Positions 36,046 through 44,573 of a stretch of 64,000 nt of DNA are shown here, one piece after another. The DNA comes from Chitinophaga tropicalis. GTDB taxonomy: Bacteria > Bacteroidota > Bacteroidia > Chitinophagales > Chitinophagaceae. Both the position numbers and the translations under genes were made by a program. The stretch is from contig NZ_WRXN01000009.1 of assembly GCF_009758205.1 (NCBI RefSeq), forward strand, positions 1 to 64,000, written 5' to 3'. The notes below the pieces were generated by a model that worked only from the letters and a program-made list of their open reading frames with translations, searched no databases and was not told the origin of the DNA. Positions within the stretch are counted from its first letter, which is position 1; the number at the start of each line of letters is the position of its first letter.

Positions 36046-36078
36046 ATTAATACAATTTTTTTTGTTCTAAAGTTTTGA

Positions 36079-36086
36079 CAAAGTTA
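36079..36086 (-). promoter_or_regulatory. Bacilliredoxin promoter -7 element
   Basis: TAACTTTG on the minus strand matches TAnnTTTG, 33 nt before the ATG. Confidence 0.5.
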
Positions 36087-36282
36087 ATCAATCGCCCGAT
36101 AAATAGAAAAACTTGAATGAATATGCCGTTATGACATCTTAAAACAGCCCAAAGAGACATAAAGTCATACCACATTCATCAATTCATAGCAAAATTGCAG
36201 TTTTTTTGGCATGGTATCCGGTTTGCTTATACATCATCGTTCAGATTTTAAATTTTAAAACAAACACTAAAAATTATAAACT

Positions 36283-36738
36283 ATGACATTCGTAAAATTC
36301 AATCAGGCCCCCGCAGTAAAATCATTTGGCGGTTTAGTAGAAGAGATCTTTAATAATGCCGCTTTCAACAGAGCATGGAAAGATGATTTCCACACCAATG
36401 ACTTCTTTGGTGCTTATCCCCCGGTAAACATACAGGAAACCAAAGATGCTTACCTGGTAGACCTGCTGGTACCAGGGCTGAATAAAGAAGACTTTAAGAT
36501 CAGCCTGGAAAACAAAGTATTGACAGTTAGCGCCGAAAAAGCTACTGAAAATAAAGAAGAAGAACAGAAACATATCCGCAGGGAATTTAGTCTCCGTTCA
36601 TTCAAACGTTCCTTTACCTTAAATGAACATGTGGACGCTGAAAAGATCCAGGCTAAATATGAAAATGGCGTTCTGAAACTCAGCCTCGCCAAAAAAGAGA
36701 AAGTACAGGATGCAGCAAAAGCTATTGTGGTTGAATAA
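36283..36738 (+). CDS. Hsp20/alpha-crystallin small heat-shock protein
   Basis: This 151-aa chaperone has an alpha-crystallin domain (about 47-140) with VNIQETKDAYLVDLLVPGL, VLTVSAEK and the YENGVLKLSLAKKE end motif. It holds unfolding proteins in the cytosol. The N-terminal arm is Phe-rich. It is a single-gene unit with a terminator after it. Confidence 0.93.
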   Translation: MTFVKFNQAPAVKSFGGLVEEIFNNAAFNRAWKDDFHTNDFFGAYPPVNIQETKDAYLVDLLVPGLNKEDFKISLENKVLTVSAEKATENKEEEQKHIRREFSLRSFKRSFTLNEHVDAEKIQAKYENGVLKLSLAKKEKVQDAAKAIVVE

Positions 36739-36773
36739 AGTGTGATTGAATATAGCTGTATAGTGGAAGTGGG

Positions 36774-36806
36774 TCCCCCTCATGTTGTATGAGGGGGATT
36801 TTTTTT
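36774..36806 (+). terminator. hsp20 terminator
   Basis: TCCCCCTCAT (36774-36783) pairs with ATGAGGGGGA (36789-36798), followed by eight T. Confidence 0.92.
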
Positions 36807-36900
36807 GCCGGAATTACCTCTGACCACTTACATAATTCACACAAAAGTTGAACAACTATCCTGTTTTTATGGAATAATTTGCCATATAACCGTATGGCTT

Positions 36901-37758
36901 ATGCCGCATTTATTAAACAGGATCAATATACTGGCTGTTAAAATTTACAAGAACACTGAAAACTCAGTGATAGGCAATGCTTTACGTATAACTATAGATT
37001 CCAGGGAAAGGTGTAAGACCCTGCTTTTATTCGACTATATATTCTTCCATATCCTGTTCCTGGTCCCTAAAACATTGATTTCCCTTTACATACAGAATAC
37101 AACGGATCTGGTATTAATACCCGCCCTTCTCCTTCTGCTGCTTACCTGCATGCTGATGGTGAAAAATGGTGTTTCGGTAAAAGCCACCAGTGTAACTGTA
37201 GCTTTTGTCACCCTGGTCATACCTGTACTATCTTCATTTTACAATAACCAGGATACCTCTCCCAAGTACGCAATGGCCTGGTTGCTCAGTATCCTTTTCT
37301 GTTATATTGCCACTAACATCACTGTGACCCTGAGCCTGGGAGCGCTGCTCTGCGGGTACCTCAGTCTTGTGGCATGGATGAAAATAAATCACATAACAGT
37401 ATACATATCAACAGGTTATACTCCTGAACAGAACCTGCTTTTCTCGCCGGTAATGACAGCTCTTTATATCCTGTTCATGATCAGGGTGTTAGGCGCCCAC
37501 TACAGGAACATCTTTATATATGAACAGGAAAAGACCCTGCAGAAACAGCGGCAGCATTCCTCCCTGCTCAACCAGCATCTCACCAAACAGTTCATTATAC
37601 TTAAAGGATTGTCCCGGTCAGGTAAGTCAAAATACCTGGATGGCAATAAAGAGCTACTGGAGGCCTGCCTGGGAGAAATAGAAAAACAATGTGAAAGCGC
37701 AATAGATTACCTGGATAACGGGCATCATGTGGATAGTAATGCCAGGGCTGAACATTAA
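36901..37758 (+). CDS. Unknown membrane protein, about six TM helices with short C-terminal helical tail
   Basis: This 285-aa protein is not recognised. Hydrophobic helices span most of residues 45-205 (such as LVLIPALLLLLLTCMLMV and TALYILFMIRVLG), with a charged coiled-coil-like tail of about 75 residues. The tail contains GLSRSGKS (236-243), which matches the Walker A spacing but lies too near the end for an NTPase. The layout resembles the membrane input part of Bacteroidota sensor kinases without the kinase. I chose ATG 36901; starts back to 36805 are open. Its codon use is close to neighbours. Confidence 0.6.
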   Translation: MPHLLNRINILAVKIYKNTENSVIGNALRITIDSRERCKTLLLFDYIFFHILFLVPKTLISLYIQNTTDLVLIPALLLLLLTCMLMVKNGVSVKATSVTVAFVTLVIPVLSSFYNNQDTSPKYAMAWLLSILFCYIATNITVTLSLGALLCGYLSLVAWMKINHITVYISTGYTPEQNLLFSPVMTALYILFMIRVLGAHYRNIFIYEQEKTLQKQRQHSSLLNQHLTKQFIILKGLSRSGKSKYLDGNKELLEACLGEIEKQCESAIDYLDNGHHVDSNARAEH

Positions 37759-38015
37759 TGGTCTTGTCCGCCGGCTACACTTCTGTGTTACTGATACCCG
37801 CCGGATGGTAAATACCACTTCAAAAAATTACATCTTTCCGGGTATTTCTGTCTTCTTTTCCCTGAATTACCTTTGATCTATCAGAATAACAATGTCTTAT
37901 TCTCCTTTTTACACCTGCTGACACCGTCTTTTTTTCCCTGTACACCACCACACGCTATTTATCCCACCGTCTTATTTTCCTTTATGCTTTGATAAGAAAC
38001 CTATGCCATGAAATT

Positions 38016-38050
38016 GGCTCTTCTGCATACGGGAGAGCCATTATTTTTTA
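38016..38050 (+). terminator. Possible plus-strand terminator
   Basis: GGCTCT (38016-38021) pairs with AGAGCC (38034-38039), followed by ATTATTTTTTA. It lies about 260 bp after the membrane-protein gene. Confidence 0.4.
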
Positions 38051-38062
38051 TATAAAAAATAA

Positions 38063-38082
38063 CCCCGCGAAAAATCGCGGGG
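38063..38082 (-). terminator. speA terminator
   Basis: CCCCGCGA pairs with TCGCGGGG around an AAAA loop; a T-rich tract follows on the minus strand. Confidence 0.88.
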
Positions 38083-38110
38083 TGTGTCAGTGGATTACTA
38101 ACCCATTTTT

Positions 38111-39508
38111 TTAATAACCCAAAATCTTTAACATACTCTGGGCAGTTTGTTCCTTGGCATACAGCCAGTCTTTCAACTGCCCGTTTTTGTCATATCCTAC
38201 GATCACATGCTTAGGCGATGGGATCAGGCAATGTTTTATACCACCGTAGCCGCTTAGCTGGTCCTGGTAAGCTCCTGTATGGAAGAACCCTATATACAGA
38301 GGCTCATCTGCAGACAGTTTAGGCAGGAACACGGCGTTAATATGTTCTTCTGAAGTATAGAAGTCATAACCGTCGCAGGTCAGTCCTCCCAGGTGCACCT
38401 CCTGGTATTCCTGGTCCCATTTATTAATGGGCAGCATCAGGAATTTTTCACCGATGCCCCAGGTGTCAGGCAATGTAGTAATGAAGGAACTGTCTATCAT
38501 ATACCAGTTCTCACGGTCATTCTGCATTTTCTCACCTACCACGCTGTATATTACGGCACCACTTTCGCCTACAGTAAAAGAACCAAACTCAGTATAGATA
38601 TCCGGTACCGGCACCTTGTTCTTCTTACAAACACTCTTGATATTTGCAACTATCTCATTTACAATATAATTGTAATCATAGTCGAAACCAAGTGAATGTT
38701 TTATCGGGAAGCCGCCGCCTATGTTGATACTATCCAGCTCAGGGCAGATCTTCTTCAGCTGACAGTACAGGTTCAGTACCCTGTTAAACTGGCTCCAGTA
38801 ATAAATATCATCCTTGATACCCTTGTTCATGAAGAAGTGCAGCATTTTCAGCTCAAACTTCTCATTTCCCTTCAGTTTATCAACATAGAACTCCAGTACA
38901 TCGCGGGAGCGGATACCAAGCCTTGAAGTATAAAAGTCAAAGGTGGGCTCCTCTTCTGCTGCAATACGTAATCCCAGCTTTACTTTATCTTTTATACGGA
39001 TAAATTTCTGATAATCCTCCAGCTCTTCTTTATTGTCCAGCACCGGGATCACATTCCTGAAACCGGTATTGATCAACCTGGAGATCGCCCTGGTATAAGC
39101 CTTTGTCTTATAACCATTACAGATCACGAAAGTGTCCTTGTTGATCTTCTTTCGCTCATACAACTTGGTAATAATATCAATGTCGTAAGCAAAAGAGGTT
39201 TCTATGTGTACACCGTGTTTCAGTGTCTCCTCCATTATAAAGGAGAAGTGAGAGCTTTTTGTACAATAGCAGTAATAATAATTACCATCGTACCTGTTCT
39301 TCTTAATTGCATCCTGGAACATTTTCTTTGCCTTGTTCACCTGCATCCCTATCTTGGGAAGGTAGGTCAACTTGAAAGGTGTTCCATACTTGTCGATTAA
39401 CGCCTTGATATTTACATCATTAAACCGCAAGTAGCCATCCTTAACATCAAAACCTTCTTGCGGAAACTCGAAGGTTTGGTTAACGAGATCTGTGTAGGTG
39501 CTGTTCAT
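38111..39508 (-). CDS. speA: Arginine decarboxylase (PLP, fold III)
   Basis: This 465-aa PLP enzyme belongs to the Orn/Lys/Arg decarboxylase class 2 group and probably makes agmatine for polyamine synthesis. The likely PLP lysine is Lys84 in YCTKSSHF, the glycine-rich phosphate site is GGGFP, and the C-terminal half has the GGLTCDGYDFYT motif with the active-site Cys-Asp. It is shorter than proteobacterial SpeA (about 630-660 aa); this compact form is usual in Bacteroidota. A -7 element TAGCTTTG lies about 110 nt upstream (39616-39623), which implies a long leader. Confidence 0.87.
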   Translation of the reverse strand: MNSTYTDLVNQTFEFPQEGFDVKDGYLRFNDVNIKALIDKYGTPFKLTYLPKIGMQVNKAKKMFQDAIKKNRYDGNYYYCYCTKSSHFSFIMEETLKHGVHIETSFAYDIDIITKLYERKKINKDTFVICNGYKTKAYTRAISRLINTGFRNVIPVLDNKEELEDYQKFIRIKDKVKLGLRIAAEEEPTFDFYTSRLGIRSRDVLEFYVDKLKGNEKFELKMLHFFMNKGIKDDIYYWSQFNRVLNLYCQLKKICPELDSINIGGGFPIKHSLGFDYDYNYIVNEIVANIKSVCKKNKVPVPDIYTEFGSFTVGESGAVIYSVVGEKMQNDRENWYMIDSSFITTLPDTWGIGEKFLMLPINKWDQEYQEVHLGGLTCDGYDFYTSEEHINAVFLPKLSADEPLYIGFFHTGAYQDQLSGYGGIKHCLIPSPKHVIVGYDKNGQLKDWLYAKEQTAQSMLKILGY

Positions 39509-39615
39509 TTAAACCTGTCAAAAATTAAAGGATTAGTAAAAAGCAATCACAACCCTCGCTGGAAAACTCCTGGTTTACACACCTACGTCAGTTCGAAACC
39601 CAGCAAAATTGGTTG

Positions 39616-39623
39616 CAAAGCTA
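39616..39623 (-). promoter_or_regulatory. Possible speA promoter -7 element
   Basis: TAGCTTTG on the minus strand matches TAnnTTTG; it predicts a leader of about 100 nt. Confidence 0.4.
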
Positions 39624-39739
39624 AATATTTTGTCTAATTGCCCGGGCAAAAACTTCCATTTTTTTTTGAATGACTAGACATTAAGATAAAACGTTACATT
39701 TCAAGCGACTAACCTCAACTTACATATGATTTTTTAATA

Positions 39740-40375
39740 CTATTTAAGCAATTCCAGACTACGCTTTCCCTCACAGAAAATCAGGTCCAGGATGCTCATA
39801 TCAGGCAAAAATCCTACCCGTTCCTGGAACACCTGGGTATATTCCGGCAATTTTTCTTTTTCACTGCTGCCGGGAGGGATCAGGGTATCCCTTGCATCAG
39901 TAACGCCCCTGCCAGGCTCATATGTTTTCTCGAACTCATCCGTAAAAGTGATAGGGGAGGATATTCCTACTACCTTATTGGCCCATTCCAGGCATGCCAG
40001 GTTCCAGTCAATCAGGAAACTGAAAGATCTCTCATATAAACTGCCCAGCTCTTCCTCATAATACTCAAACCAGGGAGAACGACGGTAAGCAGATACCAGT
40101 GTTTTCCAGTGCAGGGACTGCCACCTTTCCTCATTGCTGATCCTTACGTCCTTCATGACCGTTCTCTGGTTCTTTCCCTTCGTTAACGGAACACTTAAAA
40201 GTATGCTTCCGTTAGGTCCGGCAATGTAACATCTGTTCCTGAAACTAACCTTCTGATAGTGTTCATATCTTTCTATCAATAATATATCGTGGTTAATTAA
40301 AGCTTTATAAAAGCTAATACTCGGAAAGTACTGTGATTCAATGAGTAAAGTAGCATTATTTGTACTAACTGCCAT
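39740..40375 (-). CDS. WbqC family protein
   Basis: This 211-aa protein matches the WbqC-like family: ESQYFPSISFYKALI at the start, RCYIAGPNGSILLSVPLTKGKNQRTVMKDVRIS in the first half and SLHWKTLVSAYRRSPWFEYY. Some homologues sit in O-antigen clusters and are thought to modify sugar intermediates. Nothing in the local context fixes the role here. Confidence 0.85.
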   Translation of the reverse strand: MAVSTNNATLLIESQYFPSISFYKALINHDILLIERYEHYQKVSFRNRCYIAGPNGSILLSVPLTKGKNQRTVMKDVRISNEERWQSLHWKTLVSAYRRSPWFEYYEEELGSLYERSFSFLIDWNLACLEWANKVVGISSPITFTDEFEKTYEPGRGVTDARDTLIPPGSSEKEKLPEYTQVFQERVGFLPDMSILDLIFCEGKRSLELLK

Positions 40376-40715
40376 ATCGTCAAAATTTAGAATCTGATGC
40401 GTAAAAAACTATCTTTCAAGTGATTGAAAAGTTTACTTTTAATTACTTAACAATTAATTATAAGTAACTGTAAAACAGTTCATAGAAAAACAAAAAATAT
40501 GCTATTGATCTTAGCATTTCTGCGTTTAAAGCAAAATTTTAAGCAGACGCAAATTTACTAAACTATTTAGTAGCTTTTTCATTCATTTTCAACAACTTTT
40601 AGACTTAAAGTAAAATGTTAAACAGGGCTTCCGGGCCAGGTTAAAACTTTCACAATTCGTCTCTTACCCTTTTGAGATCTCTTCCCTTTCATGTAGGTTT
40701 GGCAAAAATTTTTGA
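40376..40715. other. Intergenic, 340 bp, AT-rich
   Basis: No gene seen. It holds the LEA-gene promoter (40671-40701) and a 15-bp dyad AACTGT-AAA-ACAGTT (40466-40480). The remainder is AT-rich without clear structure. Confidence 0.6.
40671..40701 (+). promoter_or_regulatory. Promoter of LEA lipoprotein gene
   Basis: TTTG (40671-40674), 19 nt, TAGGTTTG (40694-40701): canonical. The start is expected about 8 nt before the ATG, giving a very short leader. Confidence 0.8.
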
Positions 40716-41171
40716 ATGAAATTTCTCAGACTTAGCATACTCGTTTTTGTAATCTGGGGCATGGCAAGCTCTTGCGAAAAAATGAAAGACCTTGAATTTG
40801 TGAGAGTGGCAGGATTTAACGTTGACAACTTCGGATTAACAAAAAGTACTGTAAAGATGACCCTGGCATATTACAATCCGAACAACTTTCAACTGAAACT
40901 GAAAGATGCAGACTTCGATCTTTTTCTTAACGATACACAGGTAGGACATTCTATACAGGATACAATGATAGTGATACCGGCAAAAGACACTTTTTATTTT
41001 CCGGTCAGACTGGAGGTAAGTATGGAGAATGTGCTCAAAAATGCCTTCGGCGCCTTCGCTAATAAGGAGGTGACCATCAAGGCAACGGGCAATTGTAAAG
41101 TCGGTAAGGGAGGTATTTTCCTGCCGTTCCCGATAAAATGCGAAACCAAACAGGCCCTGAATTTCTTCTGA
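40716..41171 (+). CDS. LEA type 2 family lipoprotein
   Basis: This 151-aa lipoprotein has a signal sequence with lipobox MASSC (Cys20) and an LEA-2/water-stress immunoglobulin-like domain: VAGFNVDNFGLTKSTVKMTLAYYNPNNFQLKLKDADFDLFLND. Homologues are small beta-sandwich proteins of unknown function in the periplasm or envelope. Single-gene unit. Confidence 0.85.
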   Translation: MKFLRLSILVFVIWGMASSCEKMKDLEFVRVAGFNVDNFGLTKSTVKMTLAYYNPNNFQLKLKDADFDLFLNDTQVGHSIQDTMIVIPAKDTFYFPVRLEVSMENVLKNAFGAFANKEVTIKATGNCKVGKGGIFLPFPIKCETKQALNFF

Positions 41172-41190
41172 TCATAACCATGTAAAAACT

Positions 41191-41226
41191 AAAAGGCCTC
41201 GTTGCATAATGCTAACGAGGCCTTTT
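41191..41226. terminator. Bidirectional terminator
   Basis: AAAAGGCCTCGTT pairs with AACGAGGCCTTTT with a 10-nt loop, between convergent genes. Confidence 0.9.
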
Positions 41227-41249
41227 TTAATTTCTTTCTGCCAAACAGA

Positions 41250-41627
41250 TCAATGCTTCTTCGGATCCAGATGCCCGCCATCTTCCGGCTTTTTACAATT
41301 CTTAGGCAACCTGGCATAAGCTTCTTCATTTGCCGTCACATTATCTGCATCATATCCCAGATTGGCAATGGCCGTTTTCACATTCTCTATATTGGTACGG
41401 TCGCTGTAATATTTCACGGTAGTGATCCCTTTTCTGAAATCCACTTTAGATGAAGCTACCCCCTCTTCACGTAACAGGTATCGCTCAATACGCTCTTTAC
41501 ACTGTTCACATTTTGCCGTCGGTGTGCTGATCTTCGCAGTCAGCAACGTAGTCCCCTTTTTGGCCTGGGCCATAGTCATTCCTACACCCACAAATAATAA
41601 AGCAATTACAAGTTTAACTATACGCAT
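41250..41627 (-). CDS. Secreted heavy-metal-associated (HMA) domain protein
   Basis: This 125-aa protein has a signal peptide (ending MAQA, about residue 22) and one HMA domain with metal-binding C40-E-Q-C43, followed by a short His-containing tail (GGHLDPKKH). It probably binds a soft metal such as copper in the periplasm. No transporter gene is adjacent. Confidence 0.85.
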   Translation of the reverse strand: MRIVKLVIALLFVGVGMTMAQAKKGTTLLTAKISTPTAKCEQCKERIERYLLREEGVASSKVDFRKGITTVKYYSDRTNIENVKTAIANLGYDADNVTANEEAYARLPKNCKKPEDGGHLDPKKH

Positions 41628-41726
41628 AATTTACATTTTAACTGATCTAATATAATAATTAGTTATCAACTGATAGTGCTTCAGTACAGAAATTGCTGCG
41701 TGCAGCTAAAAATTAAACAGCATTCA

Positions 41727-42374
41727 TTACACCGCCGGCTGTATATTCCATTTATCAGGCGCACTTCTCCACGCTTCCAGCGTAGCCAGGTCAGACTGGG
41801 AAACAATCCCCTTTTCTACCGCTACTTCTATCAGCGCTCCATAATTGCTCAGAGAATAAAATTGTACCTGTGCAGCTTCAAACGCTTTCACCGCTACTTC
41901 AAATCCGTAGTTGAAAATAGACACCATTCCTATCACTTCCCCACCCGCAGCACGAATAGCGTTCACCGCCTCCAGGCTGCTTTTACCGGTAGAGATCAGA
42001 TCTTCCACAACCACCACAGGCTGCCCCGGCTGTAATACACCCTCTATCAGGTTGCCCATACCGTGCTCTTTTGCCTTTGCACGCACATAGATGAAAGGCA
42101 GTTTCAGCTGGTCAGCCACAAGAGCTCCCAGAGGTATACCACCGGTAGCCACGCCGGCCAGTACAGCCGCATCCGGAAACGTTTCAAATACAACATTACA
42201 TAACTCCGATTTTACATAATCGCGTATGTAAGGATATGACAATATTTTACGGTTATCGCAGTAAATAGGCGATTTCCAGCCCGAAGCCCATGTAAAAGGC
42301 TCTGACGGACGAAGTTTTACTGCCTGTATCTGCAGTAGTTTTTCTGCTACCTGTTTTTCGCTGATCTTACTCAT
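41727..42374 (-). CDS. pyrE: Orotate phosphoribosyltransferase
   Basis: This 215-aa enzyme joins orotate to PRPP in pyrimidine synthesis. The PRPP motif VVVVEDLISTGKSS and the GVATGGIPLGA and RAKAKEHGMGNLIEG loops are present. The ATG at 42374 is the family start; an upstream ATG would run through the divergent promoter. It is back to back with the Nudix gene with only 27 bp between start codons. Confidence 0.95.
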   Translation of the reverse strand: MSKISEKQVAEKLLQIQAVKLRPSEPFTWASGWKSPIYCDNRKILSYPYIRDYVKSELCNVVFETFPDAAVLAGVATGGIPLGALVADQLKLPFIYVRAKAKEHGMGNLIEGVLQPGQPVVVVEDLISTGKSSLEAVNAIRAAGGEVIGMVSIFNYGFEVAVKAFEAAQVQFYSLSNYGALIEVAVEKGIVSQSDLATLEAWRSAPDKWNIQPAV

Positions 42375-42380
42375 AGGAGG

Positions 42381-42397
42381 CAAAAATAGTACTTTTG
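42381..42397. promoter_or_regulatory. Overlapping divergent -7 elements (pyrE and Nudix)
   Basis: TATTTTTG on the minus strand (42388-42381) points to pyrE and TACTTTTG on the plus strand (42390-42397) points to the Nudix gene. Each lies 4-6 nt from its ATG, so both transcripts would be leaderless or nearly so. Confidence 0.6.
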
Positions 42398-42401
42398 CCT
42401 T

Positions 42402-43028
42402 ATGCAAAAAGATACCATTATTTACATTAATGAACATCCGCTGCTGATCTTAGCTACCCATCAGGCCATCCCGGCCAGATACAAAGATGCAGAGCTGTTC
42501 ACAGAGCCCGGCCAGGATACTATCAGCACTACCCTGCTTGCACTGGAAAAAGGTACTTCTACCGCTGCCATCTTTATTCAGCCGGATACAGAAGCGTTAC
42601 TGGAAACCGTTAAAAAAAATTTTAAGGTGCACGTAGCCGCCGGCGGACTGATCACCAACCAGCAGGAGGAGATACTGCTGATGTTCCGTCGTGGCAAATG
42701 GGACCTTCCGAAAGGCAAACAGGACCCCGGAGAAAATCTTGAAACAACCGCATTAAGGGAAGTAGCCGAAGAAACAGGACTTCATAACGTTGAACTGGAA
42801 CACAAGATCACAGAAACTTACCATTTCTATGCAGCCAGAAAGGAGAAGATCCTTAAACACACTTACTGGTATAAGATGAAATTTACAGGTACTGAGCTAA
42901 CAGTGCCCCAGATAGAGGAAGATATCATTGATATTCAGTGGATTAAACCTGAAAATATTAATAAATACCTGCAGTTTTCCTACCAGAACATCATCAACGT
43001 CTTTGAACGGGCGGGATACGCAGTATGA
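42402..43028 (+). CDS. Nudix hydrolase with N-terminal extension
   Basis: This 208-aa protein has a Nudix domain in its second half with a complete Nudix box: G105, E111, R119-E120 and E123-E124 (REVAEETGL). It hydrolyses a nucleoside diphosphate derivative; the substrate is unknown. The first 75 residues form an alpha/beta region not part of the Nudix fold. It is divergent from pyrE. Confidence 0.88.
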   Translation: MQKDTIIYINEHPLLILATHQAIPARYKDAELFTEPGQDTISTTLLALEKGTSTAAIFIQPDTEALLETVKKNFKVHVAAGGLITNQQEEILLMFRRGKWDLPKGKQDPGENLETTALREVAEETGLHNVELEHKITETYHFYAARKEKILKHTYWYKMKFTGTELTVPQIEEDIIDIQWIKPENINKYLQFSYQNIINVFERAGYAV

Positions 43029-43040
43029 TCTTATTTCCTG

Positions 43041-43076
43041 TAATGCCGGGCCATGCGTCCGGCATTATACTTTTTT
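43041..43076 (+). terminator. Nudix gene terminator
   Basis: TAATGCCGG (43041-43049) pairs with CCGGCATTA (43059-43067), followed by six T. The 3' arm overlaps the stop of the convergent thioesterase gene. Confidence 0.8.
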
Positions 43077-43499
43077 ATCTCTCACTGCCACAGTAAGGCG
43101 GCTTATACATACCAGCTTATTATGATCGTCACAGATCCGGATATCCCACACATGTGTGGTAGAACCAATATGCAAGGGCCTGGCCACCGCATGTACATAC
43201 CCTTCCGTTACCCCTTTCACATGATTGGCATTAATATCCAGTCCCACACAGATCTGCTTCTCCGGATCAATGATCAGCGATGAGCCCACACTTCCCACCG
43301 TTTCCGCCAACGCGGCAGACGCTCCCCCATGCAACAGGCCATAAGGCTGTTTGGTACGCTCATTTACAGGCATCATCATCCGCAGGTAGTCAGGACCTAT
43401 CTCCGTAAACTCCATACCCAGGTAACTGGCCATTGTATTATCGCCGGATTCATTCAGCTGATCGAGGGAAACATCGAGAGAATGCCAGATCGGTTTCAT
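43065..43499 (-). CDS. Hotdog-fold thioesterase (PaaI/MenI-like)
   Basis: This 144-aa protein has the PaaI-type hotdog pattern: LLHGGASAALAETVGS with the central helix and catalytic acid, and GLDINANHVKG. Related proteins hydrolyse acyl-CoA or 1,4-dihydroxy-2-naphthoyl-CoA in menaquinone synthesis; this sequence alone does not choose between these. Last gene after coaD in a run of four minus-strand genes. Confidence 0.85.
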   Translation of the reverse strand: MKPIWHSLDVSLDQLNESGDNTMASYLGMEFTEIGPDYLRMMMPVNERTKQPYGLLHGGASAALAETVGSVGSSLIIDPEKQICVGLDINANHVKGVTEGYVHAVARPLHIGSTTHVWDIRICDDHNKLVCISRLTVAVRDKKV

Positions 43500-43543
43500 T
43501 ACTAGTGACTGATTTTAAGTGAAAGATTAAAGGGGCGCCCGGT

Positions 43544-44017
43544 TCAGGCTTTTTTTATATCCTGCAATACCCGTTGGGGCAGCAGTTGTGACGCATCTCC
43601 TCCATAACGTACTACATCACGTACCAGGGAAGATGCCAGGGTAGAATATTGTGGGGTACAGCTCAGGAATATCGTTTCAATATTACTTTCCATCATACGG
43701 TTCACATCTGCAATAGCCTTCTCATACTCAAAATCCCCAATAGTACGGATACCTCTTAATATGAAACGGGCATTGATCTCCCTGCAACAGTTAATGGTAA
43801 GCCCCTCATAGGAGATCACCTTCACTTTAGGTGTATGACTATAAATATCCCTGATCCACTGCATACGCTGCTCCAGCGGGAACATCGGCATTTTGGAGGA
43901 ATTGACGCCTATTCCTATCACTATCTCATCAAAAAGGTCCAGTGAGCGGTCAATGACATCTGTATGCCCAAGTGTAATAGGGTCGAATGTGCCGGGAAAT
44001 AAACAAATACGTTGCAT
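43544..44017 (-). CDS. coaD: Pantetheine-phosphate adenylyltransferase
   Basis: This 157-aa enzyme makes dephospho-CoA from phosphopantetheine and ATP. The nucleotidyl motif GTFDPITLGH is at residues 8-17, and the later ISYEGLTINCCR and RGIRTIGDFEYE match the family. The start lies 4 bp after the rsmD stop. Confidence 0.96.
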   Translation of the reverse strand: MQRICLFPGTFDPITLGHTDVIDRSLDLFDEIVIGIGVNSSKMPMFPLEQRMQWIRDIYSHTPKVKVISYEGLTINCCREINARFILRGIRTIGDFEYEKAIADVNRMMESNIETIFLSCTPQYSTLASSLVRDVVRYGGDASQLLPQRVLQDIKKA

Positions 44018-44021
44018 CCTG

Positions 44022-44573
44022 TTATTTTTTCAGCTCCTCTCTGTTGATAAAAATTGAAAAGATAGTTGTCCCGTAATTACGTTCTGTACGGTAATAAGAA
44101 TAGTTCTTGTAGTTATTCCGCGGAGTATGCTCCAGTACAAACCATCCCTCCGGCTCCAGCAGTCCCCTTTCAAAAATGATGAGGGGTAACTGGTCGATAG
44201 TGGTCAACGCATACGGAGGTCCGGCAAATATGAAGTTGAACTTTTCAGTGCACTGCTCCAGGTATTTGAATACATCCATACGGTGAAGCTTCAGCGGCAC
44301 TTCCAGCTTTTCAGCTGTTTTTTTAATGAAATCTGCCATGGCAGGGTCTTTCTCCACAATTGTCAGGTCGGTCGTTCCCCTGGAAGCCAGCTCATAGCTG
44401 ATACTTCCGGTCCCCCCGAAGATATCCAGCGTTTTCAGTGCTGGAAAATCAAGATTATTCTCAAGGATGTTAAACAGTCCCCCTTTGGCAATATCAGTTG
44501 TTGGCCGTGTATGCGGCATATTGGCCGGCGGCTGGAACCGCAGTCCTCCCTTCTCTCCTCCGATTATACGCAT
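44022..44573 (-). CDS. rsmD: 16S rRNA (guanine966-N2)-methyltransferase RsmD
   Basis: This 183-aa methyltransferase modifies 16S rRNA at G966. The N-terminal MRIIGGEKGG and RPTTD, and the SAM loop DIFGGTGSIS (50-59) are clear. The catalytic motif reads GPPY (118-121), where the family usually has D/N-PPY/F. It overlaps the DUF3822 gene by 10 bp and precedes coaD, as in many bacteria (rsmD-coaD). Confidence 0.92.
   Translation of the reverse strand: MRIIGGEKGGLRFQPPANMPHTRPTTDIAKGGLFNILENNLDFPALKTLDIFGGTGSISYELASRGTTDLTIVEKDPAMADFIKKTAEKLEVPLKLHRMDVFKYLEQCTEKFNFIFAGPPYALTTIDQLPLIIFERGLLEPEGWFVLEHTPRNNYKNYSYYRTERNYGTTIFSIFINREELKK

Larger units (their letters stand above)
37759..38110. other. 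Intergenic, 352 bp
   Basis: No supported gene. It contains two hairpins near its right end (38016-38039 and 38063-38082) described separately; the left 250 bp is pyrimidine-rich with no recognised element. Confidence 0.6.

Noticed and set aside
37606..37629. Walker A motif GLSRSGKS in the orphan membrane protein as evidence of an NTPase
   Set aside because: Only about 42 residues remain after it, with no Walker B; likely chance.
40466..40480. AACTGT-AAA-ACAGTT dyad as an operator
   Set aside because: It is over 200 bp from the LEA-gene start and about 90 bp from the WbqC start with no promoter at it; may be chance in AT-rich DNA.
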